Below are positions 1 to 9,365 of a stretch of DNA of 64,000 bases, in pieces. The translations under genes and the position numbers were made by a program. How positions within the stretch are numbered: the stretch's first letter is position 1; the number at the start of each line of letters is the position of its first letter. The notes beneath the pieces were generated by a model. The model searched no databases and was not told where the DNA came from. It was given only the letters and a program-made list of their open reading frames with translations. The stretch comes from Acinetobacter sp. ANC 4648 (lineage in GTDB: Bacteria; Pseudomonadota; Gammaproteobacteria; Pseudomonadales; Moraxellaceae), in assembly GCF_002135345.1 (NCBI RefSeq), contig NZ_NEGI01000001.1, positions 496,001 through 560,000 on the forward strand. The letters are read 5' to 3'.

Positions 1-59
1 TGTTGAATAATATTTACAAACATATCGTTAAATATTAACCACTATAGATTTTAAGCGTT

Positions 60-88
60 AAAAGCCGATAATTGATTTATCGGCTTTT
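60..88 (+). terminator. Rho-independent terminator of an upstream gene
   Basis: A 12-bp perfect stem (60-71 with 77-88) closes a 5-base loop. The stem begins with an A-run and ends with a T-run, so it could act on either strand. It most likely ends the gene lying left of the window, just before the DUF523 gene. Confidence 0.7.
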
Positions 89-111
89 AACTATTTCGGG
101 TTTTAAAACAG

Positions 112-576
112 ATGAAATACTTAATCAGCGCCTGCTTAATTGGTCAAAATGTCCGCTATGATGGACAGAATAGTCTCCAGCAAAAAATCCAACAACTGAT
201 TGTAGATCAATGTGCTGTCAGCATTTGCCCTGAGATGGCTGGGGGATTAAGTACACCACGTTTAGCTGCTGAAATTATTGGGGGTCATGGCGAAGATGTG
301 TTAACAGGTAAAGCACATGTCCTAGATTCTGCAGGTCTTGATGTGTCTAATGAATTTATTCGAGGCGCTTATCATGCTTTGCAACTTGCTCAAAAATATC
401 AAGTAACGCATGTCATACTAAAAGCCAATAGCCCTTCTTGTGGTTCAAAATTTATTTATGATGGCTCTTTTAACGGTACAAAAATTCTAAGCAATGGAGT
501 AACAGCCGCGTTATTAAAACAGCACGGATATCAGGTTATGACTGAAGATGAGTTTATTCAAACTTTAACTCCTTAA
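112..576 (+). CDS. DUF523 domain-containing protein
   Basis: This 154-residue protein matches the DUF523 family over its full length. It has the N-terminal SACLIG segment, the CPEMAGGL motif near residue 40 and the conserved KANSPSCG block near residue 105, with the cysteines kept. The biochemical role of the family is not established to my knowledge. The conserved cysteines suggest metal or thiol chemistry, which is inference. It has no signal peptide or membrane segment, so it should be cytoplasmic. It stands alone, pointing toward the opposite-strand symporter gene. The ATG at 112 is the only sensible start because the family motif begins immediately after it. Confidence 0.85.
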   Translation: MKYLISACLIGQNVRYDGQNSLQQKIQQLIVDQCAVSICPEMAGGLSTPRLAAEIIGGHGEDVLTGKAHVLDSAGLDVSNEFIRGAYHALQLAQKYQVTHVILKANSPSCGSKFIYDGSFNGTKILSNGVTAALLKQHGYQVMTEDEFIQTLTP

Positions 577-632
577 AATATTTAAAACGTAACACAATCA
601 AAACACGCAGTAGCGATTCATTTTAAAATTTC

Positions 633-1601
633 TTATTCCTCAACTATTTTATTTTGTTTATTTTTCAGCTTATCCGCTTTAGCAGCCCAATAGGTTGCCA
701 GTGCAGGTCCAGAAATATTATGCCAAAGACTAAAAATCGCACTAGGAACTGCAGTGACTGGTGATGCAGCAAAATGTACCGCTGCCAAAGCCACGCCAAG
801 TCCTGAATTTTGCATGCCGACTTCCACTGCAACAGCCTTACAATCTGCATAAGGTAATTTGAAAAATCGACTGATCCCAAAGCCCAATAAATATCCTAAC
901 CCGTTATGTAAAATTACAACAGCTAAAATTAATACACCTGATTGTAAAATGGCAGCCTTACTGCCCCCAATAATTGCAGCAACGATTGCAACAATTGCAA
1001 CGACTGAAATTAAAGGCATCACTTGAATATATTGCTCAACTTTTTGTTTTAATACAGCACGTGTCATTAAACCTAAAAGAATTGGAACCAAAACTACCTG
1101 TAGAATGGATACAAACATCGATGTTGCATCAATTTTCAGCCATTGGCTTGCCAATAGGTAAAAAATCGCTGGGGTTAATAGTGGTGCAAGCAAGGTCGAG
1201 ACTGAGGTACACGCAACAGAGAGTGCGGTGTTACCTTTGGCCATATAGGTGATGACATTAGATGCTGTTCCACCAGGACAACAGCCTACTAAAATTACTC
1301 CAATTGCAATTTCAGCGGGTAGTTGAAACAATTTACACAGTAAATAAGCCAGTGCAGGCATCACGACAAATTGTGCGACCACACCAATAAAAACGGCTTT
1401 AGGGCTTTGCAAGACACTTTTAAAATCAGCTAACGTCATGGTCATTCCCATGCCGAACATAATGATACCCAGCATCCATGTAATATAGGTTTTTAACCAA
1501 ACAAATGCTTCTGGAACAAGCATAGCAATGCCTGCAAATAAGATGACCCACAATGCGAACGTTTTTTGGATGAATTGACTAAAACGCAATATTACCAACA
1601 T
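633..1601 (-). CDS. Bile acid:sodium symporter (BASS) family transporter
   Basis: This is a 322-residue integral membrane protein with about nine to ten hydrophobic segments across its whole length. The family signature is clear: [11 protein letters not shown] near residue 107, followed by a helix, and [10 protein letters not shown] in the C-terminal half. These are the two crossing-helix motifs that hold sodium and substrate in BASS proteins. Bacterial members carry organic anions such as pantoate, pyruvate or sulfonated compounds, and the substrate cannot be read from this sequence. It is convergent with the DUF523 gene and followed upstream by pncA on the same strand, about 100 bp away. 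The C-terminal tail is lysine-rich and cytoplasmic. Confidence 0.9.
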   Translation of the reverse strand: MLVILRFSQFIQKTFALWVILFAGIAMLVPEAFVWLKTYITWMLGIIMFGMGMTMTLADFKSVLQSPKAVFIGVVAQFVVMPALAYLLCKLFQLPAEIAIGVILVGCCPGGTASNVITYMAKGNTALSVACTSVSTLLAPLLTPAIFYLLASQWLKIDATSMFVSILQVVLVPILLGLMTRAVLKQKVEQYIQVMPLISVVAIVAIVAAIIGGSKAAILQSGVLILAVVILHNGLGYLLGFGISRFFKLPYADCKAVAVEVGMQNSGLGVALAAVHFAASPVTAVPSAIFSLWHNISGPALATYWAAKADKLKNKQNKIVEE

Positions 1602-1697
1602 CTATTCTTCCTAAATTCAATTTTTGTTGTCATGCTTATGTGAAAGAAATATCTCAAAACTTATTGGCTATTTGCCGAAGCGACCTAATTTTTAGCA

Positions 1698-2330
1698 TTA
1701 TGCTGGTAAAATATCTTTGCTAATTAGGCGTTTTACCCCATGGGCCAACATCTCTTGCCATGCCTGTTGTAAAGATCCATTTAAATCAATTCCTTTGGTT
1801 GCATCTGCAATAACATAAGTATTAAAGCCCAATTGACTCGCATCGATTGCCGTCCAAGCCACACAAAAATCCGTAGCAATGCCTGTGATATAGACAGTAT
1901 CAATTCCACGCTCTTTTAAATAAGCCGCAAGCCCAGTCGTCGTCTTATGATCTGCTTCTTTAAAAGCTGAATAACTGTCAATCTGTGAGTGAAAACCTTT
2001 ACGAATGATAAGCTGTGCCGTGGGAATATTTAAATCTGGATGTAATTCAGCATCATGTGTTCCCTGCACACAATGTGATGGCCAAAGTACTTGTGTCCCA
2101 TAGGCCAATTCTAGCGTTTCAAAGGCCTGCTTCCCAGCATGATTCTCTGCAAAAGAAATATGATTTTGAGGATGCCAATCTTGAGTAATGACAACATTCG
2201 CAAAATGCTGTGCGAGTTGATTAATGCATGGAATAATCTGATCTGCATGCGCAACCGCTAGATTACCACCAGGTGTAAAACCATTCTGTACATCAACCAC
2301 AATTAACACACTACGTTCAGATTGGAACAT
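1698..2330 (-). CDS. pncA: Nicotinamidase/pyrazinamidase PncA
   Basis: This 210-residue isochorismatase-fold amidase hydrolyses nicotinamide to nicotinate for NAD salvage. The Asp-Lys-Cys triad is visible as D13 in VVDVQNGF, K111 in IIRKGF and C156 in ATDFCV. The metal ligands D51, H53 and H86 (WPSHC) are also present. Length and order of motifs match the Escherichia coli enzyme. It is cytoplasmic, with no signal sequence. The ATG at 2330 begins a few residues before the first beta strand, as expected. It diverges from dapA across a 449-bp spacer and may share transcription with the BASS transporter downstream, although I see no functional link. Confidence 0.95.
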   Translation of the reverse strand: MFQSERSVLIVVDVQNGFTPGGNLAVAHADQIIPCINQLAQHFANVVITQDWHPQNHISFAENHAGKQAFETLELAYGTQVLWPSHCVQGTHDAELHPDLNIPTAQLIIRKGFHSQIDSYSAFKEADHKTTTGLAAYLKERGIDTVYITGIATDFCVAWTAIDASQLGFNTYVIADATKGIDLNGSLQQAWQEMLAHGVKRLISKDILPA

Positions 2331-2779
2331 TATTCCAACTCCCTAACTACGCCAATTGATTTAATATAAATAATTGATATCTTAAAAAATTACAAATAAG
2401 TTTATGCGCCATATAAAAACTTAAACTTGATACTATTTTTAGATTTAAACGGATGTTCTCTAAAATAGACGTATAGTTATTCAATTCAAAATCGATTTCA
2501 AAATCAAGATAACATGGCTTTCAACAAGATCATCTGACAAATTTGCACTGGTTTGACTTCATTCTAGATAAACTGAACCGAGTATTTGTTTCTTTTTATA
2601 AAGTTTTTCTCTGCTTTGACTAAAGCATATTGTTCTAACCCGCTGAATCAGTCATAATTTGCATAAGCATTACTCAATCACTCAAACGAGTGCTGAATGC
2701 TAAAATCAAAATACTGCAACCATCTACACCCTTGTTTTCTTACATTCAAGTGGATGGAAAAATAGGATATTTTTTCAAA
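2331..2779. other. Divergent intergenic region, pncA / dapA
   Basis: This 449-bp A/T-rich spacer separates divergent pncA and dapA and should hold both promoters. I see no convincing RNA gene or strong inverted repeat. A TTGACT hexamer at 2616-2621 is a possible -35 box for dapA, but no good -10 box lies at the right distance. An in-frame codon at 2690 would extend DapA by 30 residues; I treat that stretch as untranslated because it is not part of the family fold. Confidence 0.5.
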
Positions 2780-3676
2780 ATGACTCAGCAAGCACAGATC
2801 ATTCAAGGCTCAATTGTCGCAATCGTCACCCCCATGTTTGAAGATGGCAGCGTAGATTGGAAGGGTCTCGAGAAGCTCGTTGAGTGGCATATTGCACAGG
2901 GCACCAATAGCATCGTTGCGGTCGGTACCACTGGCGAAGCATCTACACTAAGCATGACAGAACATACACAAGTAATTAAAGAAATTATTCGTGTGGCGAA
3001 TAAACGCATTCCTATTATTGCAGGTACGGGTGCAAACTCAACACACGAAGCAATTGAACTCACTAAAGAAGCCAAAGAGCTTGGTGCAGATGCCGCACTT
3101 TTAGTCACACCATATTATAATAAACCGACTCAAGAAGGTTTATATCAACATTACAAAGCTGTTGCAGAAGCTGTTGATTTACCGATTATTCTTTACAATG
3201 TACCGGGTCGTACTGGTGTAGATATGCTTAATGAAACCGTGATTCGTTTAGCTGATATTCCACAAATTGTTGCGATTAAAGATGCAACTGGTGATGTGCC
3301 TCGTGGTAAAGAACTGCTTGACGGCCTGCAAGGCAAAGACATGATCGTATATTCAGGTGATGATGCAACCGCTTGGGAACTTATCGGCTTAGGTGCACGT
3401 GGTAATATTTCGGTCACTGCAAATGTTGCACCGAAAATCATGAGTGAGATTTGTGCTGCAGCTCTTGCTGGAAACTTGCCACTCGCTGAACAACTCAACC
3501 AAAAAGTTGCAAATTTAAACAATATTCTGTTTTGTGAATCGAACCCAATTCCTGTGAAATGGGCACTTCATGAAATGGAATTAATTGGTACGGGTATTCG
3601 CCTACCATTAACTCCGCTTGCAGAACAATATCGCACTCTACTGCGTGAAGAACTTAAAGCAGCGAGTGTCCTTTAA
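2780..3676 (+). CDS. dapA: 4-hydroxy-tetrahydrodipicolinate synthase DapA
   Basis: DapA condenses pyruvate with aspartate semialdehyde, the first committed step of lysine and diaminopimelate synthesis. The 298-residue protein has the GTTGE motif (T50/T51), the catalytic Tyr in ILYN (Y139), the substrate-carboxylate Arg in PGRTG (R144) and the Schiff-base Lys in IKDATGD (K167). The start was set at the ATG at 2780 (MTQQAQ) because an AGGA lies 12 bases upstream and the family fold begins nine residues later. A longer reading from 2690 adds 30 residues without homology. It is followed 12 bp later by a bamC-like gene and then purC, the same gene order as in Escherichia coli. Confidence 0.96.
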   Translation: MTQQAQIIQGSIVAIVTPMFEDGSVDWKGLEKLVEWHIAQGTNSIVAVGTTGEASTLSMTEHTQVIKEIIRVANKRIPIIAGTGANSTHEAIELTKEAKELGADAALLVTPYYNKPTQEGLYQHYKAVAEAVDLPIILYNVPGRTGVDMLNETVIRLADIPQIVAIKDATGDVPRGKELLDGLQGKDMIVYSGDDATAWELIGLGARGNISVTANVAPKIMSEICAAALAGNLPLAEQLNQKVANLNNILFCESNPIPVKWALHEMELIGTGIRLPLTPLAEQYRTLLREELKAASVL

Positions 3677-3688
3677 TAAGAGCTTAGT

Positions 3689-4297
3689 ATGATGCAATTA
3701 CGTTTTGGTTTAACTCTTGTCCTTTCAACTTTAAGTCTGGCAGGTTGTAGTACATTTGGAATCAGCAATGGTTCTTTAGATTATAAAAACACAACCACTT
3801 TAGAGCCTCTTAAATATCCTGAGGGTTCAATGGTTAGACCAGCAACGCCATTGTATCCTTCACCTGTTGTTGATCCACTTGCGATTGAACATGCACCTAA
3901 ATTTGAAAACAAGCGTGCTAATCGTTTTGAATTACCTCGTCCTGAGGTGGCAAAAACAACAGAAAGCAACCTTAATCTAACATCCAATACAACGGTTGGA
4001 CGTCCACAACTGATAACTGATGGAAATGCAAATCCATTGCTTAAGATTGATGGAAATTCTGCTACAATTTGGCAATACACACTTGCTACACTCAGCAGTC
4101 TTAATCATACCCTTATCGGTCAAAGCAAAAATGCTTATGAAGCCACTGTTAAAGTCGATAATAAAACGTATGTCTTAAGGCTTACCTCTGTGGGTTCTAG
4201 CAATAATCTTGCTGTATTCAATGCCGATAATAGTTTTGCAGACAAAGAAAAAGCTGCAGAGTTGTTAACTCAGATTTACCAAAACTGGCCAGCCTAG
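3689..4297 (+). CDS. bamC: BamC/NlpB-like outer-membrane assembly lipoprotein
   Basis: This is a 202-residue lipoprotein with a short signal peptide and a lipobox (LAGC, Cys near residue 20), so it is predicted to be lipid-anchored in the outer membrane. After the Cys comes the [17 protein letters not shown] segment, which resembles the unstructured N-terminal part of BamC that binds BamD. The protein is much shorter than E. coli BamC (344 residues) and seems to keep only one helix-grip domain. Its place between dapA and purC is that of bamC (old names nlpB and dapX) in enterobacteria. The call rests on position plus weak similarity. The ATG pair at 3689/3692 is preceded by an AAGAG. Confidence 0.75.
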   Translation: MMQLRFGLTLVLSTLSLAGCSTFGISNGSLDYKNTTTLEPLKYPEGSMVRPATPLYPSPVVDPLAIEHAPKFENKRANRFELPRPEVAKTTESNLNLTSNTTVGRPQLITDGNANPLLKIDGNSATIWQYTLATLSSLNHTLIGQSKNAYEATVKVDNKTYVLRLTSVGSSNNLAVFNADNSFADKEKAAELLTQIYQNWPA

Positions 4298-4334
4298 TCG
4301 TTCTAGGCAATTTTTTTTGAAAAAGGTTCCCCCC

Positions 4335-5054
4335 ATGTTAAAACAAACCTTGCTCTATACTGGTAAAGCTAAATCTGTTTATGAAACAGACAGTGCTGAT
4401 CATCTAATTTTAGTTTTCCGTGATGATGCATCTGCATTCAATGGCGAAAAAATAGAGCAACTAGATCGTAAAGGTAAGGTGAATAACCGTTTTAATGCCT
4501 TTATCATGGAAAAATTGGCTGCGGCTGGTATCGAAACTCATTTCGAAAAACTTCTTTCTCCAACTGAGGTTTTAGTTAAAAAATTAGACATGATCCCTGT
4601 AGAATGTGTGATGCGTAACTATGCAGCAGGTTCATTATGTCGTCGTTTAGGTGTAGAAGAAGGTTTAGAACTTACGCCGCCTACATTTGAATTATTCTTT
4701 AAAGATGATGCTTTAGGCGATCCAATGGTGAACGAATCTCAAGCGATTGCTTTAGGTTGGGCAACTGCGGAACAATTGGCAGACATGAAAGAACTTACTC
4801 AAAAAGTGAATGTCGTTCTTAAAGATCTGTTCGACCAAGGCGGTATGCTTCTGGTTGACTTTAAACTTGAATTTGGTGTGTTCCATGACCGTATCGTACT
4901 GGGTGATGAATTTTCTCCAGACGGTTGCCGTTTATGGGATAAAGACACGAAGAAAAAACTCGACAAAGACCGTTTCCGTCAAGGTTTAGGTGGTGTTGTT
5001 GAAGCATATGAAGAAGTTGCTAAACGTATTGGTGTAGACCTTTCAGATATCTAA
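4335..5054 (+). CDS. purC: SAICAR synthetase PurC
   Basis: PurC (phosphoribosylaminoimidazole-succinocarboxamide synthase) ligates aspartate to CAIR in purine synthesis, using ATP. The 239-residue protein starts with the typical [11 protein letters not shown] nucleotide-binding segment and has [12 protein letters not shown] near residue 95 and LVDFKLEFG in the ATP-grasp-like core. I start at ATG 4335, which has an AAAAGG eight bases upstream. A TTG at 4317 would add six residues and would lack a ribosome site. It is the last gene of the dapA-bamC-purC run and ends in a strong hairpin terminator. Confidence 0.96.
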   Translation: MLKQTLLYTGKAKSVYETDSADHLILVFRDDASAFNGEKIEQLDRKGKVNNRFNAFIMEKLAAAGIETHFEKLLSPTEVLVKKLDMIPVECVMRNYAAGSLCRRLGVEEGLELTPPTFELFFKDDALGDPMVNESQAIALGWATAEQLADMKELTQKVNVVLKDLFDQGGMLLVDFKLEFGVFHDRIVLGDEFSPDGCRLWDKDTKKKLDKDRFRQGLGGVVEAYEEVAKRIGVDLSDI

Positions 5055-5071
5055 TTAGATTCTATTGATTC

Positions 5072-5101
5072 AAAAAACCGAGTCAAAGGACTCGGTTTTT
5101 T
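5072..5101 (+). terminator. purC terminator
   Basis: A 13-bp perfect stem (5072-5084 with 5089-5101) with a 4-base loop ends in a run of Ts 18 bases after the purC stop codon. The A-run on the left arm means it could also work on the minus strand. Confidence 0.9.
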
Positions 5102-5211
5102 ATTGCCTATCAGTCTTATACATCCGTTGCTTCGGGACTTTAGGCTTCCGCCATCCGACCCAACATCGATATATCGATTTAGAACGCTCTACTCAGCATT
5201 TAATACTAGCC

Positions 5212-5375
5212 TAGTAATAGTAATAGTAATAGTAATAGTAATAGTAATAGTAATAGTAATAGTAATAGTAATAGTAATAGTAATAGTAATAGTAATAGTA
5301 ATAGTAATAGTAATAGTAATAGTAATAGTAATAGTAATAGTAATAGTAATAGTAATAGTAATAGTAATAGTAATA
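5212..5375. repeat. Perfect hexanucleotide tandem array, 26 x TAATAG
   Basis: From 5215 to 5370 there are 26 uninterrupted, identical copies of TAATAG, with partial units at both ends (5212-5214 and 5371-5375). The array lies between the purC terminator and the stop codon of the convergent GDPD gene, so it is outside both coding regions. One plus-strand frame consists only of alternating TAA and TAG stops. The minus strand (CTATTA) has no stop in any frame, so it produces a false poly-leucine reading frame. Such a perfect long array should be unstable by replication slippage. A 14-bp palindrome (5165-5178, ATCGATATATCGAT) lies 34 bp to its left. Confidence 0.97.
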
Positions 5376-5405
5376 ATATAATTTTTAATAGATTCATAAT
5401 CTGAT

Positions 5406-7757
5406 TTATTTGATTATTACTTTCACTGGTTTGGAAAAAATATGATAAAAATACTGCTGATCAATCTGATACTTATAGCCCGCTAAAACATAGGCCGTAC
5501 CTTTCTGGGTAAAACTCACACTCCCTGCTTTCGTTTCATGCTGAGGTGATCTAGCAAGAATAATAAATTGCTGAGCCTGCCCTTTCAGTTCTATTCCATC
5601 TTGCTGTTGCAGTTGAACATCCATTTTTAAAGGTTGCCCTACTTTAAGTTTTAGCTCAGAGGGTGCTTGAATATCAACAATATATTTTGAATATAGCTGC
5701 ACAAAGTTGGTGGTCACTCCATTTAAACCCGCCACATACAGTTGTTTAAAAGTCGTATCATTCAAGTTCCAAGGCCAATACGTCAGCCCACGGTGCTGGG
5801 TTTCAGCAAATAATTTCACCAAATCATTTCGGTACGGTGGATGATAAGACGACGTATATTTCTGAGCCTCCGCTAAAATTTGACGACTATTGATTAAAAC
5901 TTGATTTGAACTAGGCATATTCTGAATTAATATTCCTGTTGAAACCATCGGTAAATGATTTTTCACTTGCTGAATTTGGTCTCGGTTAAAAGAGGTGATG
6001 ATCACCTGATCCTCAACAGCATATTTTTCTATTTCAGTTTTTAATGCAGATACTAATTTTGGATTTGCACTTTTCATTTCAATCATCAGTACAAAATTTT
6101 GCGTATTTTTAAAGCTTGCAAAATACTCAGCCAGTGTTGGTACAGAATAGTTTTTATTTTTAGTTCTTAGCTGCTGTACTTCAGCCAAAGTCATCTCTTC
6201 AATTTTACCCGTGCCTTTAGTCGTGCGATTAACTGTTTCATCATGCATCACCACCACATGATTATCTTTGGTGAGATAAATATCGTTCTCAACCAGATCT
6301 GCACCTAAAGCAACAGCATATTTCGCGCTTTCAAGGGTATTTTCATCCTCCAAACTTGGAACACCACGATGCCCAATAATGAAAGGCTTTCTCAACAACG
6401 TATTTTTCGGAAATTGCTTGAGTAAAGCATCAAAGGCAGCACTATCGGTTGTCATGATTCCATTGACACCTGAAGTTAGAACAGAAGCAACCTCTTGCGC
6501 AGTTGTAGCTGATGAATCCACCCAAACAGTCATCAATAACTGTTGTAAGAAACGTACATTTTTCACATCAATCAGTTGCTTGGGTAATACCACAATTTTA
6601 GCAAATGCCTGATTGGCCATTTGCATAACTGCACTTAAATCTTTTCGACTGCTACTTAAATTTTTTGCCTGACTTAAATCCAAAGCCGTCCGTATCATCG
6701 GTAGCTGTTGATGTGCAAATTGCAGGAGCTCGGTTTCACTCGACAAAAGCGTAATATCACTCAAGTCTTGCGATTTAGCCAATTGCTTTAATACTGTTAT
6801 CGTCTGCTGATCTTGAATACTCAATACCGCAATATTTTTACGTTGTGTATTACTTAAATAATGCTGCAAGGTAGACACTGGATTTCCAGATGTATCCAAT
6901 AAATTTAATTTAGCATCTAAATGATAATAAACTTGATTAGCTGAAACAGTGTTTACATTCAAATCAGCTGACATTTTTTGAATCAGGGTCGCTGCTGCAG
7001 AGACTTGTGTAGTCGATGCTTGAACAGCGGTCACTTTATTATTTAAATTCGGTAAAACCGTATTTTGTTCCGAAACTTGAATACTTTTCACTTTCATAAC
7101 CAAACCGGCTACTGACAATCCGATGTCACCATTTAATTGCGGTTGATCTAACTCAACATTCTGCAACAAGACATTATTCAGGTATTGCTGCACACGGTTG
7201 CCATGCACAATGACAGTTGCCTTATAGAGTTGATTGGCTTTTATATTTTCTGGAAATGCTTTGCTTTCGATTACATTCCATTGTCCATTGGCTTTACGAT
7301 TACCAAATTCAGTGCCATTTTTTGCTGCCGTATCAGCACGAACCGTGAATTGATAATATTTTTTAGGAATAAAACCTTGAGTAGCGACAATATCGTAAAT
7401 CACACTGCCCCAACGGCTAGGATTCACAGCTTGATCTAAAGTAAACTCCATATCAATACGATAATTCTGTAGTTTTGCTAATTCTGTCGGTAATAAAATT
7501 GAGGTCGTCTGCATGGTACTTTTGCGACCATCAATATGTAAAAAACCATCCTGAATAAAGATATTTCCCACATTATTGCCCGGGACTCTCCAACCTTGAG
7601 GAATCATTTTTTGTTGTTCAAAATTGATTTGCACATGTTTTTTAGCGAGTGCTGAAGCTATGGCGACATTAGGGTTGTTTATATTTTTTGTACTTTCTGC
7701 ATAACTTTCAATAGAAAAAATAGAGAGTAACGTTATTGTGAATAATGATAATTTCAT
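5406..7757 (-). CDS. Large secreted GDPD-family protein (glycerophosphodiester phosphodiesterase family)
   Basis: This 783-residue protein has a Sec signal peptide (about residues 1-20, ending SYA). Residues about 60-230 look like a LamG/concanavalin-type jelly-roll domain. Residues about 455-700 form a glycerophosphodiester phosphodiesterase TIM barrel: HRG at 463-465, E490 and D492 in LVENDIYL, and H505 in MHDETVNRTT are the expected catalytic and metal residues. The C-terminal 80 residues resemble a beta-sandwich. Residues about 250-455 look like a second, degenerate barrel: the segment ending in GVNGIMTTD parallels GLNGVTTN of the true domain but lacks the catalytic residues. It should act in the periplasm or outside, releasing glycerol-3-phosphate from deacylated phospholipids. 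The TAATAG array lies 30 bp past its stop. Confidence 0.85.
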   Translation of the reverse strand: MKLSLFTITLLSIFSIESYAESTKNINNPNVAIASALAKKHVQINFEQQKMIPQGWRVPGNNVGNIFIQDGFLHIDGRKSTMQTTSILLPTELAKLQNYRIDMEFTLDQAVNPSRWGSVIYDIVATQGFIPKKYYQFTVRADTAAKNGTEFGNRKANGQWNVIESKAFPENIKANQLYKATVIVHGNRVQQYLNNVLLQNVELDQPQLNGDIGLSVAGLVMKVKSIQVSEQNTVLPNLNNKVTAVQASTTQVSAAATLIQKMSADLNVNTVSANQVYYHLDAKLNLLDTSGNPVSTLQHYLSNTQRKNIAVLSIQDQQTITVLKQLAKSQDLSDITLLSSETELLQFAHQQLPMIRTALDLSQAKNLSSSRKDLSAVMQMANQAFAKIVVLPKQLIDVKNVRFLQQLLMTVWVDSSATTAQEVASVLTSGVNGIMTTDSAAFDALLKQFPKNTLLRKPFIIGHRGVPSLEDENTLESAKYAVALGADLVENDIYLTKDNHVVVMHDETVNRTTKGTGKIEEMTLAEVQQLRTKNKNYSVPTLAEYFASFKNTQNFVLMIEMKSANPKLVSALKTEIEKYAVEDQVIITSFNRDQIQQVKNHLPMVSTGILIQNMPSSNQVLINSRQILAEAQKYTSSYHPPYRNDLVKLFAETQHRGLTYWPWNLNDTTFKQLYVAGLNGVTTNFVQLYSKYIVDIQAPSELKLKVGQPLKMDVQLQQQDGIELKGQAQQFIILARSPQHETKAGSVSFTQKGTAYVLAGYKYQIDQQYFYHIFSKPVKVIIK

Positions 7758-7895
7758 AAATGCTTTCTTAAAACTGAAATAGTTATCTCAATTTTTTAGC
7801 CTAATTCCAGAAAATTTGGACACATTCTAAACTTTTATGTGACGAACAGCACTCATTTAAAAACGTATCCAACCGCATCCTGTTGAGTGCTACCT

Positions 7896-9170
7896 TTATT
7901 CTGACTGCTGACTGTCTTGCCATCGACGCTGTTGTAAACGCTCCCCTTCAACTTCACGTTTATTCCGTGCAGACTCATACAGTTTTGTACCCTTTAGTTC
8001 AGGTGGCAGGTATTCCTGTCTGACAAAATGCTCAGGATAATGATGTGGATATAAATAATCGACTCCATAGCCCTGTTCTTTCATTAACTTGGTAGGTGCA
8101 TTGCGAAGATGTAACGGCACAGGTAAATTTGCTGTTTTTTCCGCGAGCTCTAAAGCCTGATTGATGGCTAAATAAGTACTGTTACTTTTCGCACTGGTCG
8201 CCAAATAGACCGCACATTGGCCTAAAATAATTCGACACTCAGGCATACCCACCGCTTGTACAGAACGAAAACACTCTCCTGCAAGCAGTAAAGCATTCGG
8301 ATTGGAATTGCCAATATCTTCAGATGCGGCAATTAGCATACGACGAGCAATAAAAACGGGATCTTCACCGCCTTTTAGCATCCGAGCCATCCAGTACAAG
8401 GTCGCGTCTGGATCACTACCGCGAATTGACTTAATAAATGCAGATACCAGATCGTAATGTTGTTCACCCGATTTATCATAACGCGCAATATTTTGCTGTG
8501 CCACTTTCACCACAATCGCATTGGTGACAATATTTTCAACATCAGCGTCAAAAGTACTGGCAATTAAATCAATTAAATTAAGTGCCTTACGTGCATCTCC
8601 TGCTGCGAACTGCACCAGTGCATCATATTCTTCAATGAGTAAATAACGGTCTTTTAAAAACTGATCTTGCTGGATAGCACGATTGATTAAATCTTGAATC
8701 GCTTCATTACTTAATGCATTTAAGCTGTAAACCTGACAGCGAGACAACAAAGCACTATTGACTTCAAATGAAGGATTTTCAGTCGTTGCGCCAATTAAAG
8801 TAATTTTGCCTTTTTCCACGGCATTTAATAAGGCATCTTGCTGAGATTTATTAAAGCGATGAATTTCATCAATAAATACAACTGGTGTCAGTAAATCACC
8901 ACTTTCAGCAATAATTTCACGCAGTTCTTTAACGCCTGTATTTAAAGCAGATAGACTGACAAACGGTCGGTCAACGGCTTGAGCCAACAGCAAAGCAATG
9001 GTCGTTTTACCAACGCCAGGAGGACCCCAAAAAATAATAGACGGTAAATGTCCTTGATCAATCATTTGCCTTAAAGGCGCACTTGCACCCAGTAAATGAT
9101 CTTGCCCGATAATTTCAGACAAATCACGAGGACGAAGACGTTCAGGAAGTGGAATGTGGGTGTCTGACAT
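7896..9170 (-). CDS. rarA: Replication-associated recombination protein RarA (MgsA)
   Basis: This 424-residue AAA+ ATPase belongs to the RarA/Mgs1/WRNIP1 family, which acts at stalled replication forks. Walker A is GPPGVGKT at residues 49-56 and Walker B is VVFIDEIH at 97-104. The sensor-1 segment TTENPSFEVN and the sensor-2 arginine in AAGDARKAL follow. The C-terminal tetramerisation domain ends in the usual LPPELKG and basic tail. I start at ATG 9170 (MSDTHIPLPERLRPR), which matches the family N-terminus. The ATG at 9215 would add 15 residues that do not look conserved. It is transcribed alone, between the GDPD gene and the YcgN-like gene. Confidence 0.94.
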   Translation of the reverse strand: MSDTHIPLPERLRPRDLSEIIGQDHLLGASAPLRQMIDQGHLPSIIFWGPPGVGKTTIALLLAQAVDRPFVSLSALNTGVKELREIIAESGDLLTPVVFIDEIHRFNKSQQDALLNAVEKGKITLIGATTENPSFEVNSALLSRCQVYSLNALSNEAIQDLINRAIQQDQFLKDRYLLIEEYDALVQFAAGDARKALNLIDLIASTFDADVENIVTNAIVVKVAQQNIARYDKSGEQHYDLVSAFIKSIRGSDPDATLYWMARMLKGGEDPVFIARRMLIAASEDIGNSNPNALLLAGECFRSVQAVGMPECRIILGQCAVYLATSAKSNSTYLAINQALELAEKTANLPVPLHLRNAPTKLMKEQGYGVDYLYPHHYPEHFVRQEYLPPELKGTKLYESARNKREVEGERLQQRRWQDSQQSE

Positions 9171-9365
9171 ATTCTTTTTTAAATCATTAATTTCTATCCA
9201 TAGTCTACTATGCAATACGATGAATCAAGAATTTTTAGTAATAGATGCTGCAATTTTCAATCAGCAAATTAATATCAAGCTTTAAAATAAACATCAATTG
9301 TTCAAGATTCTAATTCACTTCGGTTATCAGCATGCATGCAGCCTAATTACTCAAGAGTAGTTTAT

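Noticed and set aside
5103..5397. Long Val-Ile and poly-Leu reading frames across 5103-5397
   Set aside because: They are translations of the TAATAG array in frames without stops; no ribosome site and no real protein composition.
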